From assembly GCA_028290085.1 (NCBI GenBank), contig JAQGKN010000318.1, positions 1 to 6,605 of the forward strand: DNA of 6,605 nt. The letters are read 5' to 3'. A program made the position numbers and the translations under genes. This DNA is from Hyphomicrobiales bacterium. GTDB lineage: Bacteria > Pseudomonadota > Alphaproteobacteria > Rhizobiales > Beijerinckiaceae. The notes beneath the pieces were generated by a model, which worked only from the letters and a program-made list of their open reading frames with translations, searched no databases and was not told where the DNA came from. Below are positions 1-6,135 of this stretch, one piece after another (within the stretch, counting starts at the first letter, position 1; each line of letters opens with the position of its first letter).

Positions 1-287
1 GAGACGATACCGGGATGAACGGCCGTCATGATCTGGATGCGATGGGTCAGCACAGCGAGCGCCGAGGAAACGACCCACGCTTCAAGGTCCGGTGCAACCC
101 ACCGCTCCGCGACCAGCGTGATATCGAAGCCCAGCTCCTCGGCGCGGCTGACCGCATCGACGACGAAGGCGAAGGATCGATCAAGCCGGAGTCCGAGGCC
201 CGGGGTTTCTAGCTCGTGCAGAGCCTCCGTAATGATCGGCTCGGGGCGGATCGTGTGGGGCAGCGGTGCCCATAGTCCCAAGCGCAT
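1..287 (-). CDS. LLM-class flavin-dependent monooxygenase, SsuD/SfnG-like (N-terminal part, runs off the left edge)
   Basis: The minus strand is open from an ATG at 287-285 to the window edge, giving 95 codons without a stop. The protein begins MRLGLWAPLPHTIRPEP and continues with the first beta/alpha units of a bacterial luciferase-like TIM barrel: an AVSRAEELGFDITLVAERW segment (about residues 48-66), DLEAW (70-74), then a hydrophobic strand ending TAVHPGIV near residue 95. The order 'RAEELGFD...EAW...T.RI.....VHPG' is characteristic of FMNH2-dependent monooxygenases of the alkanesulfonate/dimethylsulfone type, which cleave C-S bonds using reduced flavin supplied by a separate reductase. 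Full family members are about 350-400 residues, so roughly three quarters lies outside the window. A GGGGAAG ribosome-binding site ends 7 bases before the ATG, and no in-frame upstream start exists nearby. It sits 38 bases downstream of the stop of a decayed IS481 transposase on the same strand. Family assignment is firm; the substrate is inferred only from family and neighbours. Confidence 0.88.
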   Translation of the reverse strand, partial: MRLGLWAPLPHTIRPEPIITEALHELETPGLGLRLDRSFAFVVDAVSRAEELGFDITLVAERWVAPDLEAWVVSSALAVLTHRIQIMTAVHPGIV

Positions 288-325
288 TGTACGTCTTCCC
301 CGGCAGTTCTGACCATGGATGGAGC

Positions 326-1189
326 CTAGGTGTTCAGTAGCGGTCATTATTGGGTTGTATCGAGAGTGAAACGTTGAGGCTGGGTTGTCCAGCACTTGCG
401 GACGGGCTTAAACGTGTGGCGCTCTTGAGCGTTTCGAGTAGCCGACTTTAATGGTAGGCTCGATGAAGTCATGAAGATGGACTTTGAGTTGCCGGTGGCC
501 TCCGTCATGATAAAGTTTGACGGTGGCGTTCTTCATCGTGCGATTTTCCACTCGGCCTGACCATTGATCCACGATGCCTAATCTTGCTGAGCCCGTGATC
601 GACGCCCTCTCCCGGCAGTTCATGGCGAACAGTGCCTCATGTGTCGAGCAGTTGGCGCCTCGGCGTATCGTGGCGGGAGGTAAACTCGATGCCATGATAC
701 TCGCACCGAGTTAGCACCCAGCATCTTCTGGTAACAACTGCGATTCTGCTAATGGGCTCGATGTAACGAGTTCCATTCTCGCATTACTGTTGACCTGAGT
801 CGCAGCCTCGCGGGATGTGATCCCGATGTGCTGGGTTCCGTAGTCCAAGCAACTCAGTTTCATTCAGGCTCGCATTGAGGCGATTCCGGTGAAGGACAAT
901 TTACGCCAGCTCTCCAACAATGGGGGAAAGCCAAATCGCGTTCTTTGAGAAAGCGTTGGTCATCTCGTCTCAACTCCTCCTGAGGCAGAGATGTCCAGAT
1001 CGCCAGCATCACTTAAAGTGCATTATCACGGGACTGGCGAAGGAGCCCGCATTTGGCCCAGGAGTGAGGCGCGGCTGCTTGCCGCGTGCTGGTTGAGGCT
1101 GACCTTCTTTCGATATTCGCAATTGTGCTGGTTGATCACCGGATAAGAGATTTTGTCAGATGTGGCATCCCCAGCGTGGCCAGAGCCAT
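326..1189 (-). pseudogene. Decayed IS481-family transposase, start to stop, many frameshifts
   Basis: No long ORF exists here, but in-order blocks in changing frames on minus match an IS481-family transposase of about 318 residues as I recall it. The ATG is at 1189-1187, followed by MALATLGMPHLT (family MGQVRHGSATTT). Then INQHNCEYRKKV at 1136-1101 (INPKTVAKWRKRATV, the helix-turn-helix), KNAIWLSPIVGE at 945-910 (RHGISRLPDVEG), HIGI..TSREAATQV near 836-795 (FVGIDRTSKFAVTQL), and VLT...GIEFT near 715-680 (VLTDNGIQF, second catalytic Asp region). NRTMKNATVK and HRQLKVHLHDFI lie at 545-462 (NRTIKEATVK / HDQLRTHLADF), RKCWTTQPQRFTL within 412-362 (CKIWTSEPDRF), and PLLNT-TAG ends at 326 (MPGLNT-stop). 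Stops at the catalytic region, a shredded DNG motif and several small deletions make it non-functional. Terminal inverted repeats and target duplications were not found. Alignment was done by eye from memory of the family. Confidence 0.8.
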
Positions 1190-1280
1190 GTTTTCCCTTC
1201 CATCGGCGATAATGGCGATCGGCGGGAGACGGCCAGCAATTCGCGTTGCGCCAGCGCGGCATGCCTGGCGCGCTGGAGCG

Positions 1281-1703
1281 TCCAAAATCAGCACTCCGCC
1301 GACCAGAGGGCCAGAACTCTTTCGCCCGATCCCGACTCACGACCCGAAATTGCCGAGCCTTGCGGTTGCAATGTTTGAAAAAGGATCTTTGGCGCGATGG
1401 ATGACCCAGGCCCTTCGAACGCCGCGACGGGAGTATTCGCGAACGTGATCCGGATCGAGATTCTACCCTGTGCCCGCTGATCGCCGATGGTGGGCTTACC
1501 TCAGTGCCGGCAGCTCCGGCCTCCCCTCCGTTCGGTCAATGTCGTCAGCTCACGCGCCACGCGCCATTTCGAGATTGAAGTGTAGGGGTCACCGCCAGAC
1601 ATTCCGGGGTCACTTCGTCGACAACATTCAGGATGCGGAATCGCTGGCCACAGGCAAACTCCCACCGGTTGAGACGAACGCCCGTTGACAATGCTTTGAA
1701 CGA
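1281..1703 (-). pseudogene. Decayed IS3-family transposase OrfB fragment (DDE domain part)
   Basis: Three frames on minus together follow the C-terminal catalytic half of an IS3-family OrfB (IS407-like subgroup). The clearest block is 1670-1590: NRW, then FACGQRFRILNVVDEVTPECLAV. This matches the family's NQRWSLDFV...GRRFRVLNVVDDVTRECLAV, with about six residues missing after the W. After a frameshift, RVARELTTLTERRG lies at 1563-1522 (family RVARELTALIERRG). Weaker blocks continue the family order: AFEG...ILFQTLQPQGSAI within 1422-1336 (SFNGRLRDE...TLFQSLAHARAAI), then SGRRSADF at about 1307-1284 (LGWRTPAEF). Residues for the catalytic VSDNG segment are not recognisable. The N-terminal third and OrfA are absent. 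The bases between 1280 and 1190 may be its degraded tail, joining the IS481 fossil. It is certainly inactive. The first two blocks are strong; the last two are by-eye and moderate. Confidence 0.75.
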
Positions 1704-1729
1704 CTGATTTCCTTTCTGGAAGCTAAAAT
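1685..1729 (+). promoter_or_regulatory. Possible promoter elements upstream of the dioxygenase
   Basis: A perfect TTGACA at 1685-1690 and an AT-rich TAAAAT at 1724-1729 lie 60 to 20 bases before the dioxygenase start. They are 33 bases apart, too far to act together as one sigma-70 promoter, and neither has a good partner at 16-18 bases. TTGACA lies inside the decayed IS3 transposase. This marks the most promoter-like stretch, not a defined promoter. Confidence 0.25.
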
Positions 1730-1737
1730 AAAAAATC

Positions 1738-1744
1738 AGGGAGG
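1738..1744 (+). promoter_or_regulatory. Ribosome-binding site fixing a GTG start
   Basis: AGGGAGG ends 5 bases before the GTG at 1750, which is why that rare start is preferred for the dioxygenase over any downstream codon. The conserved N-terminal strand of the family (VEPL...IGARVTGVDL) begins only a few residues later, agreeing with this start. Confidence 0.75.
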
Positions 1745-1749
1745 CAGCC

Positions 1750-2604
1750 GTGGCTGAAGGTTCGTTGAAGGTAGAACCGCTCACCAAACACATTGGGGCG
1801 CGCGTTACCGGTGTCGACTTGCGACACGAACTTTCGGGCGATGTCATCGAAGAGCTTCGTAGAGCCTGGCTCGACCACATCGTGCTAGTCTTTCCGGATC
1901 AGGACCTGTCGCAGGAGGACCTTCTGCGGGTAACGGGATATTTCGGACAGTTAGGCAAGCTTGCGCGCCCCGCCGAGTTTCGTCCGTCCGGCTTCGGAAA
2001 GCTTCTACCGGACATCATGCTGATCTCGAATATCCGCGAGAATGGACAGACGATCGGCGCACTGCCTGACGGCGAGATGATGTTTCACCACGACATGATC
2101 CACGCGGAAATGCCGCATAACGCAACCCTACTTTACTCGGTTGAAGTTCCGACACACGGCGGAAACACATTGTTTGCGAGCGGATATGCCGCCTACGATA
2201 CGCTCGATCCGGCAATCCGGGATCGTGTTCAGAACCGTAATGCGCGTCATCACTACCATTACGGCTCGACCCAGCGCGGAGATGATCGCGGCGTCGCCGC
2301 CAATGCGGGCGCCGCACATCCAGCGTTTCGAACGCACGACGAGACAGGTCGCAAGGCGATCTACATCAATCGGCTCATGACGACCGGGATTGAAGGTATC
2401 GATCAGGAAGAAGCTGATCGTCTGCTCGAGCTGATATGGGACCACTCAGAGAAGCCCGAGTTTGTATACGAGCACGTCTGGTCCGTTGGGGACCTCCTCG
2501 TTTGGGACAATCGGTGCTCGACACATGCGCGCACGGACTTTCCGAGTGATCAACGCAGACTCATGTTGCGCACGACCGTCCAGGGCACGCAAAAACCTTA
2601 CTAA
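1750..2604 (+). CDS. TauD/TfdA-family Fe(II)- and 2-oxoglutarate-dependent dioxygenase
   Basis: A complete 284-residue protein, the usual TauD length (E. coli TauD is 283). It is a cytoplasmic oxygenase that couples decarboxylation of 2-oxoglutarate to hydroxylation of a substrate. The N-terminus carries the family signature IGARVTGVDL (15-24). The iron triad is complete: H113 and D115 (in FHHDM) and H259 (in WDNRCSTHAR). T140 in GGNTLFAS, R270 and R274 align with TauD T126, R266 and R270, which serve 2-oxoglutarate and sulfonate binding. TauD's taurine-binding H70 (in FGELHIHP) aligns with L71 in FGQLGKL, and the segment between FGQLG and the iron motif is about 13 residues longer than in TauD. 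Both point to a different substrate. A histidine-rich patch, RHHYHY, lies at 166-171. It starts at GTG with a strong ribosome-binding site and is followed 147 bases later by a binding-protein gene on the same strand, with no hairpin seen between, so co-transcription is plausible. Confidence 0.93.
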   Translation: MAEGSLKVEPLTKHIGARVTGVDLRHELSGDVIEELRRAWLDHIVLVFPDQDLSQEDLLRVTGYFGQLGKLARPAEFRPSGFGKLLPDIMLISNIRENGQTIGALPDGEMMFHHDMIHAEMPHNATLLYSVEVPTHGGNTLFASGYAAYDTLDPAIRDRVQNRNARHHYHYGSTQRGDDRGVAANAGAAHPAFRTHDETGRKAIYINRLMTTGIEGIDQEEADRLLELIWDHSEKPEFVYEHVWSVGDLLVWDNRCSTHARTDFPSDQRRLMLRTTVQGTQKPY

Positions 2605-2739
2605 AGCACGAGCTACAAGAGACAGCCACTTGCGCCAGCTGCCGATAGGCAAGCCCCTCGTCGCACCGACCGCTCGGATGACGCCAATCGATACCAATTG
2701 ATTTTAAGGCGCGCTCTCTGCTGAGGCCCGCTTATCGTG

Positions 2740-2745
2740 AAGGAG
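2740..2745 (+). promoter_or_regulatory. Ribosome-binding site selecting the ATG at 2752
   Basis: AAGGAG lies 6 bases before ATG 2752-2754. An in-frame GTG at 2737 would put this site inside the coding sequence and has no comparable site of its own, so the ATG is the better start. Confidence 0.75.
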
Positions 2746-2751
2746 CAAGGC

Positions 2752-3759
2752 ATGACATGCGTCCGGCAGTCCATTATGGCAGCGCTCACTTGCCTGCTGT
2801 GCTTCGCGCCAGCGGCCGCGCAGACCGAACTGAAATACGGGCTCGCCACCGTAAGTCTGACTTATGCTCCACTGTACGTCGCTGAGGACAAGGGGTTCTT
2901 CAAGGACGAGGGTGTCAGCACGCAGGGAATGCTCCTGCCGGGCTCAGGTCCTGCCGCTTCGGCGACCATTGCCGGCAACCTAGACTTCTTTGTCGGCCTT
3001 CCCCAGACAGCTGCGCTCGCCGGCGACAAGCTTGCGGTCTTCGCGATCGTCACAAAAGAGTACGCAACCGACATTGTCGTTTCGAAGGAGATCGCCACGA
3101 AGGCCAAGATCTCGGCCGATACACCCGTCGAAAAACGATTGGACGTGCTGAAGGGACTTCGAATTGCCGCGTGGACCCCTGGCGGTTCCTCAGACATGTT
3201 GATCCGCTACATTGCCGCGAAAAAGGGCTGGTCCACAGAATCGGACATGACGCTTCTGCCGATCGGCCCTGCCCCGCCCATGGTGGCTGCAGTCGAGAAC
3301 GGTCGTGCCGATGCTTATATCATCTCGGCCCCGGCATCTCTGCAAGGGGTCGAGCGGCTCGGGGCGTACCTGCTCTACGCCGGCGCGAGGGGAGAATGGA
3401 GCCCATTGCACGGACAACCTTACATGTGCCTGATCGGGAACCGGGAGTGGTTGGAGAAGAACAAGAAATCAGCAGCGGCTGTCTTCCGGGGCCTAAGCCG
3501 CGCCATTGCCTTCATGCAGAACAATCCGGCGGAGACAAAGACACTTTTGCGTAAGCGTCTGACAACGGTCGACGATGCTGCCTTCGAACTTGCCTACAGC
3601 GACCTCGCACAGCTGGTGCCAAGTTCACCCGATGTTGGCCCGAATGAGGTGGCAGGCATTCGAGACTTCGTCACGACCGTCAACCCGAAGGCCAATGTAT
3701 CTTTCGGAACGTTCTTCAATACCGAGGTCGGAAAGCTGGCTGGTGCCGCTCCGAACTAA
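2752..3759 (+). CDS. ABC transporter periplasmic substrate-binding protein, NMT1/SsuA/TauA type
   Basis: A 335-residue secreted protein. Residues 1-23 form a Sec signal peptide: R5, a hydrophobic core MAALTCLLCFA, and cleavage expected after A21-A22-A23 before QTE. The mature part begins ELKYGLATVSLTYAPLYVAEDKGFFKDEG, the first strand and helix of the NMT1/SsuA fold in which nitrate, sulfonate, taurine and pyrimidine-precursor binding proteins are found. Further family marks are LPGSGPAASATIAGNLDF (62-79), which lines the ligand cleft in lobe 1, and TPGGSSD (142-148), a loop at the lobe 2 helix N-terminus that often binds an anionic group. No lipobox is present, so a soluble periplasmic protein is expected. 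It follows the dioxygenase and is closed by a hairpin terminator. The nearest permease and ATPase are on the opposite strand, converging on it. Ligand unknown; an anion or sulfonate-like compound is inferred. Confidence 0.9.
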   Translation: MTCVRQSIMAALTCLLCFAPAAAQTELKYGLATVSLTYAPLYVAEDKGFFKDEGVSTQGMLLPGSGPAASATIAGNLDFFVGLPQTAALAGDKLAVFAIVTKEYATDIVVSKEIATKAKISADTPVEKRLDVLKGLRIAAWTPGGSSDMLIRYIAAKKGWSTESDMTLLPIGPAPPMVAAVENGRADAYIISAPASLQGVERLGAYLLYAGARGEWSPLHGQPYMCLIGNREWLEKNKKSAAAVFRGLSRAIAFMQNNPAETKTLLRKRLTTVDDAAFELAYSDLAQLVPSSPDVGPNEVAGIRDFVTTVNPKANVSFGTFFNTEVGKLAGAAPN

Positions 3760-3774
3760 TCTTGGCTCGACCGG

Positions 3775-3805
3775 AGGCCGGCGTTCTCACGCCGGCTTCT
3801 TCCTT
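3775..3805 (+). terminator. Intrinsic terminator between convergent operons
   Basis: A perfect 8-bp stem GCCGGCGT/ACGCCGGC (3777-3784 with 3789-3796), closed by a TCTC loop and extendable by A-T and G-T pairs, is followed by a pyrimidine-rich tract TTCTTCCTT. It starts 15 bases after the binding-protein stop. The tail is not a pure T run, and read on minus there is no T tract, so it mainly serves the plus-strand genes. The facing permease stop begins at the tail. Confidence 0.75.
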
Positions 3806-4584
3806 CAGATCGTTGCCTCCTCCGCATCGTGTTCTATCCTCCAAGGCATGAGGACATGCTCTAGCACGCGGACGACACCATTGAAGGTCATGCTCAGAAG
3901 AATGATAACAAAAAGCGTCGTGAATGTGCCTGCGGTGTCGAAAGTCCCAGCTGTGTTTGCCAGCAGGTAACCGAGTCCTTTGTTCGTCGCCGTCATCTCT
4001 CCGAGAATCGTGCCTATCAACGAATAGGGAACTGAAAGCCGAAGGCCTGCGAAGACCCACACGAGCGCTGACGGAAAGACGATCTTTGTCAGCAGGTTCA
4101 GTTCCGATGCTCCCATCAACCGCAGAATCGTCAATTGCTCGCGGCTTACGTTACGGACACCCGAGTAGGTGTTTATGAAAACGAGGAAGAAAACGACCGT
4201 AGCGACGAAGATAACCTTCATGCTGGTATCGACCCCGAACCACAACACGAAAACGGGCGCCAGAGCGACCTTCGGCATGCTGTAGAACGCCATCAGAAAC
4301 GGATCGAGAACACGCGCAAGGGTTTTTGCTCGACCAAGTACGAGGCCTACAAGGAGCCCTGCAATGGAACCAAGCACGAAGCCTGATATCGCCACGTAGA
4401 TGGTAACGAACAGATGCTTCGCAAGCGTGCCGTCGCCGACCCAGAGCAACAGCCGTGCATAGATCTCGCTCGGACGACTGATGTAGAAAGACAGTTTGTA
4501 TGCCGTAGCGGCATATTCCCAACCCCATAGGAAAGCGACCGCCAGGATCAGGCGCATCACGTTGATTTTCAGTACGTCGGTCAT
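3805..4584 (-). CDS. ABC transporter inner-membrane permease, SsuC/TauC type
   Basis: A 259-residue integral membrane protein of the BPD_transp_1 fold, typical in size for SsuC/TauC (about 250-270). Hydrophobic segments fall at about 9-28, 60-84, 96-117, 122-142, 185-200 and 222-244, fitting six helices. The cytoplasmic coupling loop has a recognisable though divergent EAA motif at 149-170: EQ...LRLMGAS, with the invariant Gly at 158, followed by IVFPSAL. This loop contacts the ATPase. The family segment FYSMPKVALAPVFVLWFG (100-117) is also present. The ATG at 4584-4582 overlaps the ATPase stop as ATGA, so the two are translationally coupled and the start is secure; a longer frame from 4626 would overlap the ATPase by 14 further codons and is not needed. 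A GAGG lies 7 bases before the start. The stop at 3805 meets the tail of the terminator of the convergent binding-protein gene. Substrate is not readable from sequence. Confidence 0.92.
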   Translation of the reverse strand: MTDVLKINVMRLILAVAFLWGWEYAATAYKLSFYISRPSEIYARLLLWVGDGTLAKHLFVTIYVAISGFVLGSIAGLLVGLVLGRAKTLARVLDPFLMAFYSMPKVALAPVFVLWFGVDTSMKVIFVATVVFFLVFINTYSGVRNVSREQLTILRLMGASELNLLTKIVFPSALVWVFAGLRLSVPYSLIGTILGEMTATNKGLGYLLANTAGTFDTAGTFTTLFVIILLSMTFNGVVRVLEHVLMPWRIEHDAEEATI

Positions 4585-5375
4585 GAACAGGCCTCGGCGT
4601 GCATATCGGGCGTGAGCTGCTCCCACAGTCCCCTAGCCAGCGTCAAAAATTCCGGTTCGAATCTTAGCTTTGCCAGATCGCGTCGCCGCGGTAGCCCCGT
4701 GTCGAGCACGCGGACGATGCGGCCTGGGCGGCCGCTGAAAATCACGCAACGGTCGGCAATCGAAATGGCTTCGTCCGGATCATGTGTCACGAATAGAATG
4801 GTCTTGCCGAACTTCTCGCGCACTCGCAGAAGTTCTGTTTGCATGGCTATGCGCAGTTGTGCGTCGAGCGCTGCGAACGGCTCGTCCATCAAAAGGGTTT
4901 CCGGATCGCTGGCCAGAAGACGCGCCAAAGCAGCACGCTTGCGCATTCCGCCGGAAACCTGAGTTGGAAAGGCTGATTCGAATCCTGTCAGTCCGACCAG
5001 ATCAATCAACTCAGCGACGCGAGCACTTGTCTTTACGCGCGACAATCCTTTGATCTCAAGCGGCACCGCTATGTTCTTTGCGATGCTGCGCCATGGCAGA
5101 AGATGATCGCTCTGCGTCATGTAGCCGACGTGACGGTTCAGACCGGTAACCGGGTTGCCGCGATAACAGACGACGCCTGCCGTTGGCTTCATCAATCCAG
5201 CTGCCATGTTCAGAAGTGTGGACTTTCCGCAGCCGGATGGCCCAACCAGCGTAATCACCTCACCCTCTTGCACTGTCAGATTGATCTCGCCGACTGCCTC
5301 CAAAGATCGCCCGCCACTGTTGAACGTCTTATTGATGCCTTCGAAACGGATAAGGCCGCCCCCTCCTGCCACCAT
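4581..5375 (-). CDS. ABC transporter ATP-binding protein, SsuB/TauB type
   Basis: A 264-residue ATPase that would sit as a dimer on the cytoplasmic face of the permease. All nucleotide-binding motifs are intact: Walker A GPSGCGKST (45-53), Q-loop Q88 in MTQSD, signature VSGGM (140-144, in the variant SGGM-RKR form common in SsuB/TauB), Walker B LLMDEPF (161-167) with catalytic E165, D-loop ALDA (169-172) and switch H198 in VTHD. The segment after the Q-loop (HLLPWRSIAKNI) is also typical of nitrate/sulfonate/taurine importers. The start at 5375 puts the first beta strand (LIRFEGINKTF) at residue 8. The frame is open back to 5843, but that 156-codon extension has no family match and is rejected. 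The ribosome-binding site is weak (AAAAGG, 9 bases before ATG). The gene overlaps the permease start by 4 bases and is first in this two-gene operon unless it was once joined to the binding-protein gene near 6246. Confidence 0.93.
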   Translation of the reverse strand: MVAGGGGLIRFEGINKTFNSGGRSLEAVGEINLTVQEGEVITLVGPSGCGKSTLLNMAAGLMKPTAGVVCYRGNPVTGLNRHVGYMTQSDHLLPWRSIAKNIAVPLEIKGLSRVKTSARVAELIDLVGLTGFESAFPTQVSGGMRKRAALARLLASDPETLLMDEPFAALDAQLRIAMQTELLRVREKFGKTILFVTHDPDEAISIADRCVIFSGRPGRIVRVLDTGLPRRRDLAKLRFEPEFLTLARGLWEQLTPDMHAEACS

Positions 5376-5491
5376 AAGATGGTACCTTTTGTACGTCCGA
5401 GGCTGCCATGATGGCGAGCCTCTCCTCCCTGAGTTCAGCGGCTGAACGAAGACAACCGCCCGCGCTTTTAAGGGAAGCTGAGGTTTGCTGG

Positions 5492-5503
5492 TTGACAAGT
5501 CAA
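5492..5503. promoter_or_regulatory. Short inverted repeat TTGAC-aa-GTCAA upstream of the ATPase gene
   Basis: Two 5-base arms, perfectly inverted around AA, lie about 117 bases before the ATPase start. Symmetry of this kind can be a half-site pair for a dimeric regulator, and the minus-strand copy contains a TTGACT resembling a -35 element, but no suitably spaced -10 accompanies it. A repeat this short is expected by chance fairly often. Confidence 0.2.
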
Positions 5504-5582
5504 GCTCGCTTTGGCGATAGCTTACCGTTTTGAAACCGTCTTTTGGCGGTTGCCGAGCTGGGCTCTCCACTTTTGCAACTAA

Positions 5583-5767
5583 GCGGTCCTCGACGACAAC
5601 ATCGGCCGTTTCGAGGCATCGGGCCTCGACCGCATGTGCTTCATCTGCCATTTGCCCGTGACCGACCTGATCAACCCCGAGAAAGCCGAATTCACATCTG
5701 GGCGAACCGGGATCTTGCAACCAAGGTGAACACGGCCGGCCTGATCGAGCGTTTGTCCCGACGCGCG
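5583..5767 (+). pseudogene. Unrecognised coding remnant with a frameshift
   Basis: From 5583 one frame reads AVLDDNIGRFEASGLDRM, then CFICHLPVTDLINPEKAEF, to about 5699, using almost only codons ending in G or C, which is the mark of a real gene in this kind of genome. It then turns into poor codons and stops at 5727. From about 5697 another plus frame takes over with HIWANRDLATKVNTAGLIERLSRRA in equally good codon use. The simplest reading is one gene interrupted by a frameshift near 5697. A stop at 5580-5582 closes the first frame upstream and no start with a ribosome-binding site is seen, so both ends are missing. I do not recognise the family. Confidence 0.4.
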
Positions 5768-6135
5768 ATGCCTGTGCGGACGCTTCGGGGCACACGACGC
5801 AACGCTTCCAGCGCGCCTGCTGGGGCTTTCGGATGCCGTCCATGTCGGTTTCGCATGAGGCCCCTAACCGGCCTTATGCCCGCGTTCGGGTTCTTCAAGC
5901 AAAACGGACGTCGAAACATCGAGGTTTCTGCGGTCTTCTCCAGAACGAGGCCCCTTCAAGATCACCAGCTTTAGCGGTTGGTTTAAGGGCATCTGCTCTG
6001 GGGCGGAGCGAGAAGTTTTGCCTCTGGCGTAATGAAACGTTAGTCGGGTAAGCGACGATCCTGACGCGGCGGTTCCCAGGCGCGAACACGGAGGAAAGCG
6101 GCTAACTAAGACTTGGAACTTGTGGTCGCCTAGAA

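Larger units (their letters stand above)
5376..6135. other. 760-base stretch without an intact gene
   Basis: This region separates the ATPase from the small ORF and second binding-protein gene, all on minus. It holds the ATPase leader, a short inverted repeat (5492-5503), a frameshifted coding remnant on plus (about 5583-5767), and from there to 6135 sequence in which no frame on either strand looks like a known protein. The open frames present (plus 5543-5974, plus 5833-6051, minus 5919-5692 and minus 6089-5895) overlap one another and have no conserved blocks, so none is called. It is probably the debris of deleted or decayed genes. No RNA gene was recognised. Confidence 0.6.

Noticed and set aside
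921..981. Ribosome-binding site plus 20-codon ORF MTNAFSKNAIWLSPIVGELA on minus
   Set aside because: It matches the ALHRCLQRHGISRLPDVEG block of the IS481 transposase and is part of the fossil; the AGGAGGAG is incidental.
1086..1448. 120-codon plus-strand ORF
   Set aside because: It lies antisense to both transposase fossils, has no ribosome-binding site or recognisable family, and its codon use is unconvincing.
1570..1613. Repeated GGGGTCACC / GGGGTCACT as an operator or target-site duplication
   Set aside because: Both copies fall inside IS3 transposase coding remnant and show no other flanking symmetry.
2737..2751. GTG at 2737 as start of the binding protein
   Set aside because: It would place the AAGGAG ribosome-binding site inside the gene and add charged residues before the signal peptide; ATG 2752 has the correctly spaced site.
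2752..2830. Lipoprotein signal because of two cysteines in the signal peptide
   Set aside because: Neither ALTC nor CLLC fits a lipobox with a small residue before the cysteine in the right place; an AAA-Q signal peptidase I site follows.
5376..5843. N-terminal extension of the ATPase frame back to an ATG at 5843
   Set aside because: The extra 156 residues have no domain character, the ABC fold begins right after the ATG at 5375, and family members are about 255-270 residues long.
5543..5974. 143-codon plus-strand ORF read as one gene
   Set aside because: Only the short piece around 5697-5767 has good coding character; the start lacks a ribosome-binding site and the rest is arginine/proline-rich filler typical of chance frames in GC-rich DNA.
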